Positions 24,867-36,767 of a stretch of DNA of 64,000 bases are shown here, one piece after another (within the stretch, counting starts at the first letter, position 1; each line of letters opens with the position of its first letter). Under the pieces are notes generated by a model. It was not told the origin of the DNA, did no database searches, and saw nothing but the letters and a program-made list of their open reading frames with translations. A program made the position numbers and the translations under genes. Source of the stretch: Pristionchus mayeri (taxonomy: Eukaryota; Nematoda; Chromadorea; Rhabditida; Neodiplogasteridae); contig BTRK01000006.1 in assembly GCA_036245805.1 (NCBI GenBank), forward strand, positions 14,726,365 through 14,790,364, given 5' to 3'.

Positions 24867-26595
24867 TATATGAGTGACTATCTGAGAGAACTAACTATAG
24901 GCCGTACAACGAAAAATCAAGTGCTGATTTTAAGATCTCCCTGGGGGTAACTTTTCACGTAGAGTTCGAAAATCTACCTTAGAAAGCCGTATCTCTGACC
25001 CCTCGTTTTCAGTGTCGCGCTGTTGACAGGTGGTCAGTTTTTGTAACTTTCGAACGGCTTATCCAAACCCCGTAAATGCATAGTAATTCTGAAAGATCTC
25101 GACGAGATACGCATTTTTACCGTTGGAAGTGAAAGGCTAGCTCATCTGTGAAAGAAGTTATGGTCATATAAATTTTCTAATTCGCCGGCCTGAAACAGTG
25201 TCAAAAGTTGTGCACTTTTAACTATGCTCATTTGATTCTACGTGAAAAGTTACCCCTAGGCACATAATTGCAGGAAAATCGATGGGTGGTAAAGCAGGTT
25301 TATGAAACGCCAAAAATCAAAATGCCTGTATAATATGAGGGTTTTCTATAGTTTTCAGACGATTCACTGTGGCTTCAGATCAGTTTTGAGCATTTTATGA
25401 CTATTTTATCCCAGTGGAAATAAATGAAGCTGAAAAAAACCGAATTTGGCTCTTTTTCAAAAATCCGATTTTATTCACATCGAATTTTCCCAAGTTTATG
25501 GCCAGTCAACTTTCCATGTTAAATCGGAATCCTGCATTTGCTCAGCAGATCTTCCAGTATGTCTCGACATTAGTCAGAAAAAGTTTTAGTGAGGCTGGCA
25601 ACATATTAGTAAGCCATGATTATTATTGCTTGAAAACCTGTTTTTGTGAAGGATTGAAAATACAAATTTTATATTTTGCGAAAAGTTTAGTGTGAATCAT
25701 TGATATTTCAACAATTTATCACTTTCTAATTCGAATTAAGTCGATTACTGGCGTTTAAAATATATTTTGCATGATTTTATAAATTTTTGTATTTCAATGA
25801 CTAAAATTTTACCAATTTTTCAATTGATTGGACGTGTTATATAACATCCGTTTCTAAGTTGGCCTATATTAGGAGTGTTGAAAATTACATAAGTTTGTTC
25901 CTCAGTCTACGCGAACTTTGTAAATACCCACATAATCAAAATTTTTCGCTCTCGTCAGTCATTTTCAAGCAATAATAATCATGACTTACTGATATGTTGT
26001 CAGCCTCACTAGTACTTTTATGACTAATGTCGAGACATACTGGAAGATCTGCTGAGCAAATGCAGGATTCCGAGGATTCCGGAAAGTTGACTGGCCATAA
26101 ACTTGGGAAAAATCGATGTGAATAAAATCGGATTTTTTAAAAAGCGCCAAATTCGGTTTTTTTCAGCTTCATTTATTTCCACTGGGATAAAATAGTCATA
26201 TAATGCTCAAAACTGATCTGAAGCCACAGTGGATCGTCTGAAAACTATAGAAAACCCTCACATTATACAGGCATTTTCATTTTTGGCGTTTCATAAACCT
26301 GCTTTACCACCCATCGATTTTCCTGCAATTATGTGTCTGAAATATCTCGTCGAGATATTTCAGAATTACTATGCATTTATGGGGTTTGGATAAGCCGTTC
26401 ATAAGTTACAAAAACTGACCACCTGGCAACAGCGCGACACTGAAAACGAGGAGTAAGAGATACGGCATTCTAAGGTCGATTTTCGAACTCTACGTGAAAA
26501 GTTACCCCTAGAGAGATCTTAAAATCAGCACTTTATTTTTCGTTGTACGGCCTATAGGTGATATTGCTCGGGTCTCTCAGATAGTCACTCATATA
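24867..26595. repeat. Palindromic element, TATATGAG family
   Basis: The left end TATATGAGTGACTATCTGAG is matched by the reverse complement ending at 26595. Arms run to about 25640 and from about 25965. The right arm lacks a block present in the left (around 25090-25260) and keeps short duplicated motifs instead. The element at 60015-63852 shares these ends and the following blocks (CGTACAAC, GTTACCCC/GTTAACCC, AAAGCCGTATC), so both belong to one family. No transposase was recognised. Confidence 0.8.
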
Positions 26596-26670
26596 ACTTA
26601 GGCCGACGCATGCCGAAAATGCGTAAATTGTACAATCGATGTTTAAGGAAACGGTAATGTGTATCATATA

Positions 26671-27949
26671 CAGGGTGCGGAGAAAGTATGGCAACAAGTA
26701 TTTAACCATGTATTTTCTTTCAAACCCATCGCACAATTTTGAAATGGTAAACAGCATTTATCAGAGATATTAGGAACATAAAAAACGAGAGGTTATTCGA
26801 TTTGGCCTCAATTAGCCTTGATGACAGCTTTGAGACGGGAAGGAACTGACTCGACGACGGCCCGAAGGTACTTCTTGTCGATCTTGTCCCATGCCTTCTG
26901 AAGGGAACTCTTGAGACAACTCTTGAGACCCAGATTCTTGTGGCGGGTGGAGCAAGCATCATTCTCCAGAATCGACCACAAACTAAAGTCGAGGTCTTCA
27001 GATCGGGACTGTTGGAGGGCCACTCATTCGATTGGATGAAATCGGCAAAATGGCTCGCACAACAATTCTGAGTGAGTTTTGCGGAATGGGCCGGCGCAGA
27101 ATCGTGTTGGAACGTCCAATTGTGCCCTTTGAAGTGGGATCGTGACCAGGGAAGAAGAGTCTTCTCCAGGATCTGCTTGATGTAGTAGTGCTTATCGACC
27201 TTCACACCGGGCTTGACGAAAATAAGGTGAGTCTGGCCTGTGGCACACACTCCTGCCCAAACCATCACTGACTGCGGGTGGGAAACTCGAGAGACGGTTC
27301 TGCCCTACCATTGGCTTGCTGGGCGGGCTGGACAATCACTCTCGTGTTCTGACTATTGAAAGCCTGTTCTACCGCGAACATATTCTCATCCGAGTAGACA
27401 GTCGTGAGATATGCGGCCCACGCCAGAAACTTCTTGCATATCTTCAGTCTCTTTTCCTTGTGAGTACCATTCAGACGATGGACCTTACACATATTGTAAC
27501 GGTAGGATATGAGTCGAGAATGGACGATCTTGCGCACCGAATGCTCGTCAATACCGTGATCTTCCTCATAGAGCGCTTGGGATTGCGTGGGACTCGTTTC
27601 TGCACAATTTTCTTTGTCTTGTGAGTGACAGCGGAGGAAGATCTGTCCATTCTAGGACGGTCCTGTCTCGTGCCCAGCTCCTCGAAACGGCGGATGGTTT
27701 TGAAAACGGTAGGACGGCAAACACGGAATTTATTCGAGATTGAACCAACGGTCTCGCCGGTGCTCCAAAGGTCAATAATTTATTGGAGGAATTGATGGGG
27801 TCGAACCATGACTAGGGGAAACAATTTAAAGTGCGCCTTGAATGCATCGAATGATTAGCTAAAACCTGATATAACATGTATTAGCAGGTTTCCAGGAGTG
27901 ATGAAATATTTTAGTTCAAACTTAGTTTCCATACTTTCTCCGCACCCTG
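26671..27949 (-). mobile_element. DD37D Tc1/mariner transposon
   Basis: TIRs CAGGGTGCGGAGAAAGTATG at both ends are flanked by TA (26669-26670 and 27950-27951). The interior encodes a transposase on the minus strand, now interrupted. Total length 1279 bp. Confidence 0.9.
26808..27840 (-). pseudogene. Tc1/mariner-type transposase (DD37D), frameshifted
   Basis: From the N-terminus: a helix-turn-helix stretch (IIDLWSTGETVGSISNKF then TVFKTIRRFEELG), then a catalytic domain with first Asp in TVYSDENMF, second in WTFQHDSAPAHSAK and third in the LDFSLWSILEND region. Thirty-seven residues would separate the second and third Asp, giving the DD37D spacing. The reading frame changes at least twice: between the HTH and catalytic parts, and by a one-base loss just after EWPSNSPDL, before LDFSLW. 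The protein would normally cut and paste the element at TA sites. This copy should be inactive. Confidence 0.85.
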
Positions 27950-27950
27950 T

Positions 27951-28372
27951 ATCTACTACTCGCCGCAGTTGCCGTAATCGTCAAGATCTTTTTTATTATC
28001 TTCCAGGCTTGGATAGATTTATTCAAGTCTGAAGTCAGAGCCACTGTTGAGGCATGTGCGATTGAAAATTTTCTTAATCAGATTTGATATCAATTCGTAT
28101 GTATGATTGTTCTTTTGACAAAAATGCCCATACATATCCTCTCGAATACGATAATTATCACAAGATCCATTGATTCAAAGCCTTTTACAAAGCATGAGCA
28201 GCACGTTGAAGTTTAAAAAATCATAAATAATTGATATAGGAGAATTATAAAAAAAAAACGGCGCATTACGTTCAAAGATGGACACGACGGGTTTATTTGG
28301 CTTACACACGAATATTCAAAGCGGCTGCTTTTGAACTGGGTACATGGTATATTGATTGATGAAGACACTGGT
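27951..28372. other. Intergenic, possible stray terminal exon
   Basis: A TTTTCCAG-type acceptor near 28006 is followed by an open stretch AWIDLFKSEVRATVEACAIE ending in TGA at 28087. It could be the last exon of a gene broken by the transposon and palindrome to its left, but no upstream exon could be joined. The rest of the stretch shows nothing. Confidence 0.25.
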
Positions 28373-29542
28373 TCAAGGCCACACGAAGAACGCGGGATCT
28401 TCGTTTCCGATAACATCCGTGATTTCGATATCCAAAAGCACGTTGTTTTTCTCAACATCTTTCTTGGCAATATCAATAGATACATCAGTGATCTTCACGG
28501 TTTCGCTATAGATGTATACTAAACAAACACAGTCAATTTTTTAAAATCAATTTTACCGTTACCTGTTAAAACGTTGTTGATTACCAATTTGATCTCAAAA
28601 ATGGCCTTCGTCGCTCCACATGCTCCTCTCACCACAGAAACGTAGCCAATTCTCGAAGTCTAAAGGAACCCCGTATGTTCTAGAATTTATCTGAAATATC
28701 CAAAGAATATCGAACAATATAATTTAGATACTTTGCATCGTGCATTCATTTAGTGTTTTTGCTCGTATAGAATTATACCTCGTTTGCTGTTGCTGCCGTC
28801 TTCACATCGCGCAATATCAGTTTTCCATTATCTTCGAATACCGCATGCAAATGTTCTCCACCACAAGGGCATCGTTGCCGAGCTTCGACCAGAAATCGTT
28901 CTTGAGAGTTGATCATCCTCATCAATGTCACAACTTTTCTCCACGTTGTATTCACATTGTTTCTGAAAAGTGTGAGGTTTCAGTCGACTATTTATTTTGA
29001 GCAATATATTCGTAAAAACCTACGTCCACTTAATCGGCAGCGTGTCCGGGAAGATTTCATTCACGTCCGGATGGCAGCTCGGCTGGGATAATGATTATAG
29101 CGTGTTTATAGTCAAAACTAACAGGAGCCGTGGTGGGGGCATTCGGTCCCATTACGTCAGTGGCTACCGAGGTAGTACTATCGGTTAATGGCGCTACAGA
29201 AGAACTCTCGGGTGTTGAGCAGGTAGGCTCTGAATTTTTTTGTAATCTTTATGATATACGCTAATAATAGGACCTCTGATATATCCTCTGATCTCGTCAA
29301 CCTTTCGCGGGTTCGGGAAATTCGTTGTATTGAGATGATAACACCACAGGTCCGGAATAAAGAAGCCAAAGGCAGCGCATTTCGGGTTTCTCTGGAAGAT
29401 GTATTGTTAAAGATGGGATTTCTTGCGCAGAAACGTTTTTGTAATACCTCACCTGACAACTGTCGAAGCACTTCGAGTACTCCAGAATATCAAGTTCGTT
29501 CACTGTCCAAAGGCTCGGGTCTCCATGAACTGTTATTGTCAT
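28373..29542 (-). CDS. PAN/Apple-like extracellular protein (partial model)
   Basis: Pieces on the minus strand: 29454-29542 (MTITVHGDPS, ending KCFDSCQ), 29302-29391 (RNPKCAAFGFFIPDLWCYHL), then after an unresolved part 28563-28659 (RIGYVSVVRGACGATKAIF) and 28373-28518 (ending EDPAFFVWP). The last two are exactly in phase. The cysteine pattern C-x3-C-x4-C-AAFGFF-x4-WC is typical of PAN/Apple modules, which bind proteins or carbohydrates outside the cell. The C-terminal 80 residues are beta-strand-like with no family recognised. No signal peptide was seen, so a 5' exon is probably missing from the model. Exons between 28680 and 29300 are unresolved. Confidence 0.5.
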
Positions 29543-30361
29543 AATTTCAGCGCACTAAAATATTGTGAAAATGATGCAGCACATCCTTGACAATGCTTGA
29601 CAAACCTTGACAATGTCGAGGTGGTATACTACAGAGAAGAGAAAGAGGAGAATCATCCCACTGTACGAATCTGGAATGAAGAGATTTGAGGATGAAAGGA
29701 TGTCTGAGGGATGCCACGTCTCGTTTCTCCGTGTCGCATGGCAACTTGTGCGACAGGAAAGTGGTAAGTGATTGATGGTCTTGTTCTTTTGGCGAAGGGG
29801 GAAGCAAGGGACTCTCCTTCTTTTGAAAGCAATAATTTTGGACTTTCATCGTGAATTGATATTTGACACCTACAAGATATTTCTAGGTTGCATATTCCAA
29901 AGAATGTGCCTGATCATGATGCAAATGCAGCGTCCAACCAATCCAGGAGCAAATATGCGGTGACGCGCGCAAGTCCAATCCGATTTTATTATCACACATA
30001 AAGTTAACTTGCGAATGGGTTACGCAACTAGCCTTGTTTTCTGTGCAACGCTGGAAATTAGAGAATGTGTGATCAAGTCCATGCCCAGTTCTCTCTTTCA
30101 CCTTAATTGCAGCTACTAATTACCTTAATTCACCTACTAATTTTCGAGAGGAAATTGTATCGTGACACGTAATCCTGGTAAGTATTAACATAAGTAACTG
30201 AATGAACAAAACGTTGCAAAACTTGAGTTCAGAGAAGCGGTGTTTGTCTGACGCTGAAAATTAGAGAGTGCGTGATCCAGTCCATTTCTCGTTAATGCAC
30301 CTGTCGACGCACCTGCTAATCTTACTCCTTCTCATTCTCTCGGAAGTCATTTACTAAGAGC
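29543..30361. other. Intergenic with a diverged direct repeat
   Basis: No gene was recognised. Bases about 30043-30140 and 30240-30330 resemble each other (CTGGAAATTAGAGAATGTGTGAT against CTGAAAATTAGAGAGTGCGTGAT, then CACCT..CTAAT blocks). This is a local duplication just upstream of the receptor gene, possibly within its promoter. Confidence 0.45.
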
Positions 30362-32097
30362 ATGCGCCCACTGCCTCCTCCCATTCATCAAGCCTTACGG
30401 GTCTCGAAGATCTTCCTCACTTTCCTGTCGGTGCTGATGGCTTGTCTATGCGTGCTAATCATTCTGAGAACCCCCAGCATTTCAAACGACTACGGGAGAT
30501 TGCTACTGATGGTTATTGTAAGTTTGTTATGTGTATCTTGCTAGAACTGGATCAATGCGGATCTTCTCTCCTAATGTACAGTTATATGGTGGCAAGTTCT
30601 AAAAGGATAAACACCCGATATGAAGTTAAAGATGTCGTACAATTTCATTTTTCTTTTTTAGTTACTCGCCACACTATTGGACGTTTACTCGCAGCTCATT
30701 TTTGATCCCGAATATATTTTCATGCCTTACATTTGTGTATTTCGAGATGATCCGCTCATCAATATTCCTCTGAATGCAGCATGGGCATTCGTTAGTCAAT
30801 GCTTTGTACTGGTTAAATCGATTTTTTTTGTCTTTAGATATTCTGGGCAAGCATGGTGCTTTTGACTCCTCCCTTCTATGGCGCATGCTTTATTTATCGA
30901 CATCAGGTTATTCTTTGCCGCAGCTTTTGATAGAAAGAAATGCAAAAAATGAAAATATCATATTTACCCGCTTTGAGATAGTAGTCCCATCTGATTCTAT
31001 CTTCAAACTTCCCCGGTATGGTCGGCAAACAATCGTATGTTTGATTGCGATACCGTGTCTGTCGTATGGCTACGCTTATTATGTGAGCATTTGCATTTCT
31101 AAGATTATGAAACAGTTACGGTAATGTGAAGACACTGTAATTTGTTCAAATCTTGTCTAATAAGGGAAGTGAGCACGTGCCTTCTCGCGATATGATCTAA
31201 TGAGCTTTTGCAATTTCAGCTGGCGTGGGCTGATCCGAGTGAAAATGACTTTCAAGTTTGTTACACGTGACTATTTCTTAAACATTTAAATACTACAACA
31301 CAGTTTAATTTCAATAAATACCGAAATTGAAATGGGAAATAAACGTTAAATTGCATAGATTATATCGGCAATCTGGGACCATGAATCGGTTGATCGCATG
31401 GAATGCTTCATTGAATATCAATTTCTGCGAAAGTAACAATAAAAAAATGAGAAAAACCTAACAAATATATACAATTTCAGCGCATGGGCGTTCGTGCTCG
31501 CACTCTTCGGCTTTATTATGTTCGGTTTTGTAAATTATACAACATTGTTGTGAAAAGACACTTTCGAATTTGAGATAACATTCCACACCTTTTCCATTAT
31601 TCATCGTGCAAGCAATCTGAGCAAGAGGACAAGATCTTTTCATCGAACAATGATCATTTCACTGATAATTTTGGTCAGATTGTTAAAACATTTATTGTAT
31701 ATTACGAATGCATGCAGGTAATTATTCCCCTCTCGTTCATTCTTGTCCCCTTCTCAAGTTCAATGGTGTACTTCACGCTAGTTGAAGAAGACCAATGTAA
31801 ATTATATTTGTATTTTGAATGATTTCCAGAGATTGTTACTGCTAAAACATAAAACTATGAAACTGGCAAATTCCAGTTCCCCTCATGGAGATTGGCACAT
31901 TCGTTTTCGCGTTCCATTCTGTGGTCCATTCGCTGGTTTTGATTTTTATAACGCCTGTATTTCGCAAAAGGCTGATTCAAGTAATCGATTATTACGTTTA
32001 AAAATTCATGTTCATTTTTTTCCAGATGTTTCGTCCTAAGTCATTCGCCATTACCCATCCTGCGCCTTCCTTGCAGACAAGAGCTTCCATTATTTGA
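30362..32097 (+). CDS. Serpentine chemoreceptor, Srh/Str-like (7TM)
   Basis: Exons: 30362-30517, 30662-30811, 30838-30906, 30924-31082, 31220-31255, a short exon from 31481, one ending at 31673, then 31718-31796, 31877-31980 and 32026-32097. TM1 is LTFLSVLMACLCVLIILRTP, with the family's KTP-like RTP and a following LLLMVI. TM2 shows LLDVYSQLIFDPEYIFMPY, TM3 ends CFIYRHQ, TM6 is VIIPLSFILVPFSSSMVYF and TM7 FVFAFHSVVHSLVLIFITP. Family role: chemosensory GPCR. One intron is 26 bases (30812-30837). Exons 3 and 4 are separated by only 17 bases (GTTATTCTTTGCCGCAG), which begins GT and ends AG but is shorter than any usual intron; if not spliced it shifts the frame. The exons for intracellular loop 3 are uncertain. 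Confidence 0.8.
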
Positions 32098-32870
32098 GTC
32101 ATGATGTATTAATTTCAGTCGGATTTTATTTCTCCAAATTGGAATCCTTTACCCGTTGCATGGACGATGTGAAACATAAAACTGTTATAAACTTTGATTA
32201 TCACACAGTGATAAATTGTTAAATTATGCTAAATTGCTAAATTGTGCTTGTAAATAGGCTATCGGATAAGTGCGATGGGTCGAGTTCGGCCGGAGAAAAT
32301 GAAACGACAACATGAAAATACGAAGCATAAAAATAAACGTCTACTAATTTTTCAGAATCATTTGTGTAAGTCTCCACACATAATGTGGTAACTTGTAAAA
32401 TGCGTTATGTGTAGTTCTCATCCAACCTAGTTCCGCGTCACGATGTAATGTTGCAAGTGCCACTCTATTTGTCATGCGGATTTTTACCTGATCTTTTCTT
32501 TATCAAGCAACGTTACATGTTGCATATTTTCGTAACTATCTCTCGAGTTCAATTATCAAGTTTGTTAGCTTATTTCAAGTGTACAAGTAAGTAATGCATA
32601 CGATTATTGCTAAGATTATTGATCATTCGGTTTAGAAGTTTTCGTTGACGCTAGAGACCGTTCCAGAAATCATGTTTTATCCTAGAAAGCCAGATGATTT
32701 ACTTCCTTCCACCTGCTGTTTTCTTCGCAGACTCAGCGGAACATTGATCAATGCAAGGGCGTTAGGTAGATCTTTAGCCATCAAAGGGATGGAAAGATGA
32801 GGCATTGTTATCCATTAAAAGTAATATAATTTGAAAATCAAAATGAATAATATGGTGCACCGGAAACAGC
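32098..32870. other. Convergent intergenic, nothing recognised
   Basis: This stretch lies between the 3' ends of the receptor (plus) and FMO (minus) genes. No gene, RNA or repeat could be supported. Confidence 0.4.
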
Positions 32871-35800
32871 CTAGTGAATAAGCGCAGCAATAAGTAGAAC
32901 GAGGAAGACGATGTAGAGAGTGAGCTCGAACACTGCCTGACTCTTGAGAGCATTGAAGCAGGATCCTTTCGCGTTAGCATCGAGTGCCTTAATTGCCACT
33001 TTTTATATTTACATTCTCGATAATTTAGTATTTTCTCGAAATGTTGTCATTAATATGATATCCGTCACAAATTCTTACCTGCACGATTCTGTCCTCGATT
33101 CCTAGCACGGCCGCACGCGCGCCCTCCCACGCGTGTGGTCCTCTCAGTCGGTAGAAGTAGGAGGAATACGGTGCAAAGGCTGCAGCGAATGCAAGTTTCG
33201 GATCAGAGAGGGCGAGTGAGTGCCTGAAGATTGTTGATCTTTGATCTTTAAGTCGATCAATTATACCAGGCATGCGGCTTGGCGTTAATCAGTTCGGAGA
33301 GATCATCCATGTAGGGAAGATAATCAACCTGGAAATATTTCATTAGGTTTTGAATCGTTGTACATTTCTTTGACCTGGATAGTGTGTCTTCGCGAAGCCG
33401 AATACCTATGTCACATGTTCTCTCTCGTGGTCTTGATATGTTCGGTACGTTCTTCCTGGAGATACGAAAATAAACACACCAATTTCAAAATGGAAGTTTT
33501 CTTGAAAAAATAACTTTGAGGGCAACTTGGAAGACCCGGCTAGCACATCACAGAATACACGAGCTTGCATCTCCGCGATCGGCATGATCGAACCGTAGGG
33601 CTTAAATTTGATTTCATAAAAAAATAATTTCTCGATTTATCAAGTTTATTCGCCTTTCGAACCTGGATGAGCCCAATCAATCCCAGGGTATCGTGCTTGA
33701 GAACAGATGGGAACATGAACTGGTAGGCATCGAGCTCGTTATCTTTCACCTGGAATATTCAATCTGTCGAACTTGATCTTTAATCGTTTCGTTTATCCTT
33801 GCATAGATGATCACCTTTAGAAAATTGCCGTCTTCGAGGAAGGGGAATTCGATGATGACCTTCAAATTGAACGATTGTGTTTTAGACATGTGGAAAGTTT
33901 TGCTCACCGTGTCAACGTGATCCACCGAAGTCCCGTCTACGAACCGGATACCGTGCTCGGTGAATGACTAAAATATTGCTTGAAAAACATCTTGGCATGG
34001 AATGATACACCTCAATCTGTGGCTTCACTCGCACTGTGCCCGAAGCGATTCTGTTCGGGAGCTCATCGTTGATGGTGGGATGGGCACTTAATAGCAATTA
34101 AATAATGTAAGCATCATTATGAATGTGCAATGATTGTGCGGAAATCATGTGTTTCAGTTACACCAATTTGTGTTTTGAAAGAAGAATGTATGCCGTACTT
34201 GAACGTGCCGTGCTTCGGCTTGAGACCATATAGGGCGTGATCGAATCGCTTGTTCAGCTGATCCTGCATCGCCTTCTCCATTACGGCAGGAGGAATCACG
34301 CCCTGAAATCTTCCTTATTTTTGCCTGAAAAATGTGACACTTAAATTTGTCAAACTTATTTTAGGAGCTGGTATAGTTTAGAGTAACTTCAAATAAGAAT
34401 ATGGAATCGCACAGTTCTCAGTGAGTCGAAGAATCTGCTGTTGAGGAAGGCATCAATCGGCCTGCCGAAGTCAGCGACGCGATTGAACACCCATGAGCCC
34501 GATCGGGTGACGAGGTAGACCTGAGGTAGAGTCAAACGGATTGCACAGTTCTGATGCGAACTCTAGTGGTCAATTGACAGTGACGCGTTTTGTGCACTAT
34601 TCCTGTTTCACTATATTTGCAGTGAAGAGAGTGATAAGAAATGACGCGCCCAGCAATCGAAATTGAAACCCGAAAAGTAGAATCTTACCTGCTTGGCGAC
34701 CTTGGACAGCTCAACGGCGATGTCTCCGCCGGAGTTGCCGATGCCCACGACGGCGACCACTTTGTCGTCCATGCCTATAGCAGCACTCTTTTCATTAGAA
34801 CGAACTACGAGGATATTCGCTTCACTGTTTTCAGAAGTCTCATTGCAGTTCACAATTTCGACCTCACCTCGGTAGTCCTTGTACGAGTGCGCGTGCATGA
34901 GCTTGCCCTGAAACCATTGCAATTTGTTATCAAAACATTTCAAACTGTTGAGTTAACACACTGGAAGAGTGTATCTGAGACCCGTACCTTGAACTCATCC
35001 TGTCCCTTCCACGGCTCGGGCCAGTACGGGCGGGTGTGGTGCCCAGTGCAGAGAAGGACTCCGTCGAAGACTTCGATTGATTCTTTTCCCGATCTGGGAA
35101 TATTGATTATTTATCTTTCGTGGACGTCTTCAGCGACTCACTTCAGGTCCTTCACTGTGACTTGCCATTGTCCGGTCTTGTCGTAGTCTGCGTGTCGCTC
35201 GATGTTCAGCACCTGGACATTACAATTTTTCAATATTTAGTAAAGTTTCCACATTTCAAGCCACAACTATGGACTGATTCATTGCATAAATGGCTCCCTC
35301 TATGTTGCGTGTTGCCACTTCCGCCTGAATAATGATATTACGTAGAGAGAAAATTGCAATTGCTACGAATCCAGTTCTGTTATGTTCAAGTTTTGAGTCA
35401 CTAACCTTGTGATACAACTTGATCTTCTCCTCCAGCTTGAAATGTGCCGCGTAATCCTCCAAGTACTTGCACATGTGCGTGTTGTGCATGAAATTCGCTG
35501 CGGTGGCAGGCGGAGGGAAGTCCGAGTAGGCAGTCATCTCCTTGGAGGAGTTGATGACAGTGGACTTCATCACCGAGGATTCTGCAGCATTGCTATCATC
35601 GGTATTTAGATATTATTCCATTCAAACATTTCTCGAGACCTCTGAGTGCCACAACATTCAAATATAAGAGATTTTGTTGTATGTATCAGTAGTTTCCCAT
35701 CTCTCGCTGTATTCTGCGGAGCCCTGTGCTATAACGCAAGATAATCAGACAATGACTTCAATTGGCTCAGTCAGCGCGCATACTGACCATCGCTCTCCTC

Positions 35801-36025
35801 AGGTTTGTATCTCCACAGTCCGCCGATCGATCCCTGCGCCTCGTAGCAGACGACGTCGAAGCCGTAGAGGAGCGCATGTCTTTAATCGATTCGGTGAAGC
35901 ACATAATTATGTAAACAATTGATATATATTGTGCAGGGTTAGTCGTGAAAGAAAAAGAGGACTCACCGGATGGAGGGCAGGCCAGCTGCTCCAGCTCCAA
36001 CAATGCAAACGCGTTTTGGTGCCAT
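32871..36025 (-). CDS. Flavin-containing monooxygenase
   Basis: About 18 exons on the minus strand from ATG at 36025. FMOs use NADPH and FAD to oxygenate N- and S-containing compounds at the ER. Visible motifs: FAD site MAPKRVCIVGAGAAGLPS; YEAQGSIGGLWRY; INSSKEMTAYSDFPPP; FDGVLLCTGHH; the FMO signature FKGKLMHAHSY; NADPH site VAVVGIGNSGGDIAVE; HPTINDELPNRI; MPIAEMQAR; and HTIQVDYLPYMDDLSELI. The tail includes a hydrophobic anchor (FELTLYIVFLVLLIAALIH, stop at 32871). Oddities: the usual FATGY motif before EFPFLED is absent, the reading going VDTVIIEFPFLED; exon 15 has two possible acceptors, one giving an in-frame TGA at 33411-33413, the other (TAG at about 33409) restoring phase but skipping ~14 conserved residues; and the anchor exon (32871-32998) is out of phase with exon 17. 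It may be functional or recently damaged. Confidence 0.85.
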
Positions 36026-36767
36026 CTGAAATCGTGTTTTTGAAGCTACGCCGGATATTGATGCTACTGGAAAATTAGTGAACATCTACAGAGGCTCATT
36101 TGAATAGCAAACTTTCTCTGGACGCTTTTGAACTATTTGCTCCCTAGATAACACGAAATGACTGAAGGATTCTTCGCGGTTACAAACGCTCATACGCCCG
36201 AAAAGTCGAGATAAACAGTGCAAGTCTGAAATGGTGCCGTTTGTTACCCTCTTTCTCTCCCTTCGAATATCTATTTTTGTCTTACCAGCAAGAGAGTATG
36301 TGAGTCAAAGAAAGTGTTGCAATCCGATGTCACTTTGGTGGTTTATCGCTTGCACTTTGCACGAATCTCTGATGAAGATAGAACCTCTTCATTTTGCACG
36401 CTATCTCGCTCCTCTGCCCAGCGAATTCCACTCTCAATTGAGATAGTTATCCCGCAGAACAGGGACGGTTTGTATCTTATCAGTCAGTCAGAGTGAACCG
36501 CTCGTGATATCAGCGTTGGACAGTGAAACAAGGCAGCCAATGGTTTGAGAAGCAAGACTACAGTTCATCTGCCCTTTCCGATGGTGCAAGGGGTATGTGG
36601 ATTGTAATGGATAAAGCCTAACGACGTCGATCACAATGTTGCGAATAGTTTGGAATTATAAAATATTTCTACACGTCCAAATAGGTTTACCCAAGTTGAT
36701 TTCACTCAAATAGCACAGAAAACTCCATCTGCTTTCATTGGTAATAAATTGTTCCGTTGCTCTGTAG
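36026..36767. other. Upstream region of FMO
   Basis: No gene was recognised. The FMO promoter should be here; no named motif was found. Confidence 0.35.

Noticed and set aside
29547..29849. 100-codon minus-strand open frame upstream of the PAN-like gene
   Set aside because: Composition and lack of splice continuity argue against coding; not joined to the model.
33411..33413. In-frame TGA in the FMO as a possible selenocysteine codon
   Set aside because: FMOs are not known selenoproteins, the residue is not a conserved cysteine, and an alternative splice acceptor removes the codon.
34641..35186. 181-codon plus-strand open frame
   Set aside because: It lies opposite several FMO exons with clear motifs; its sequence shows no domain.
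30362..36025. Operon of receptor and FMO genes
   Set aside because: The genes are convergent, on opposite strands.
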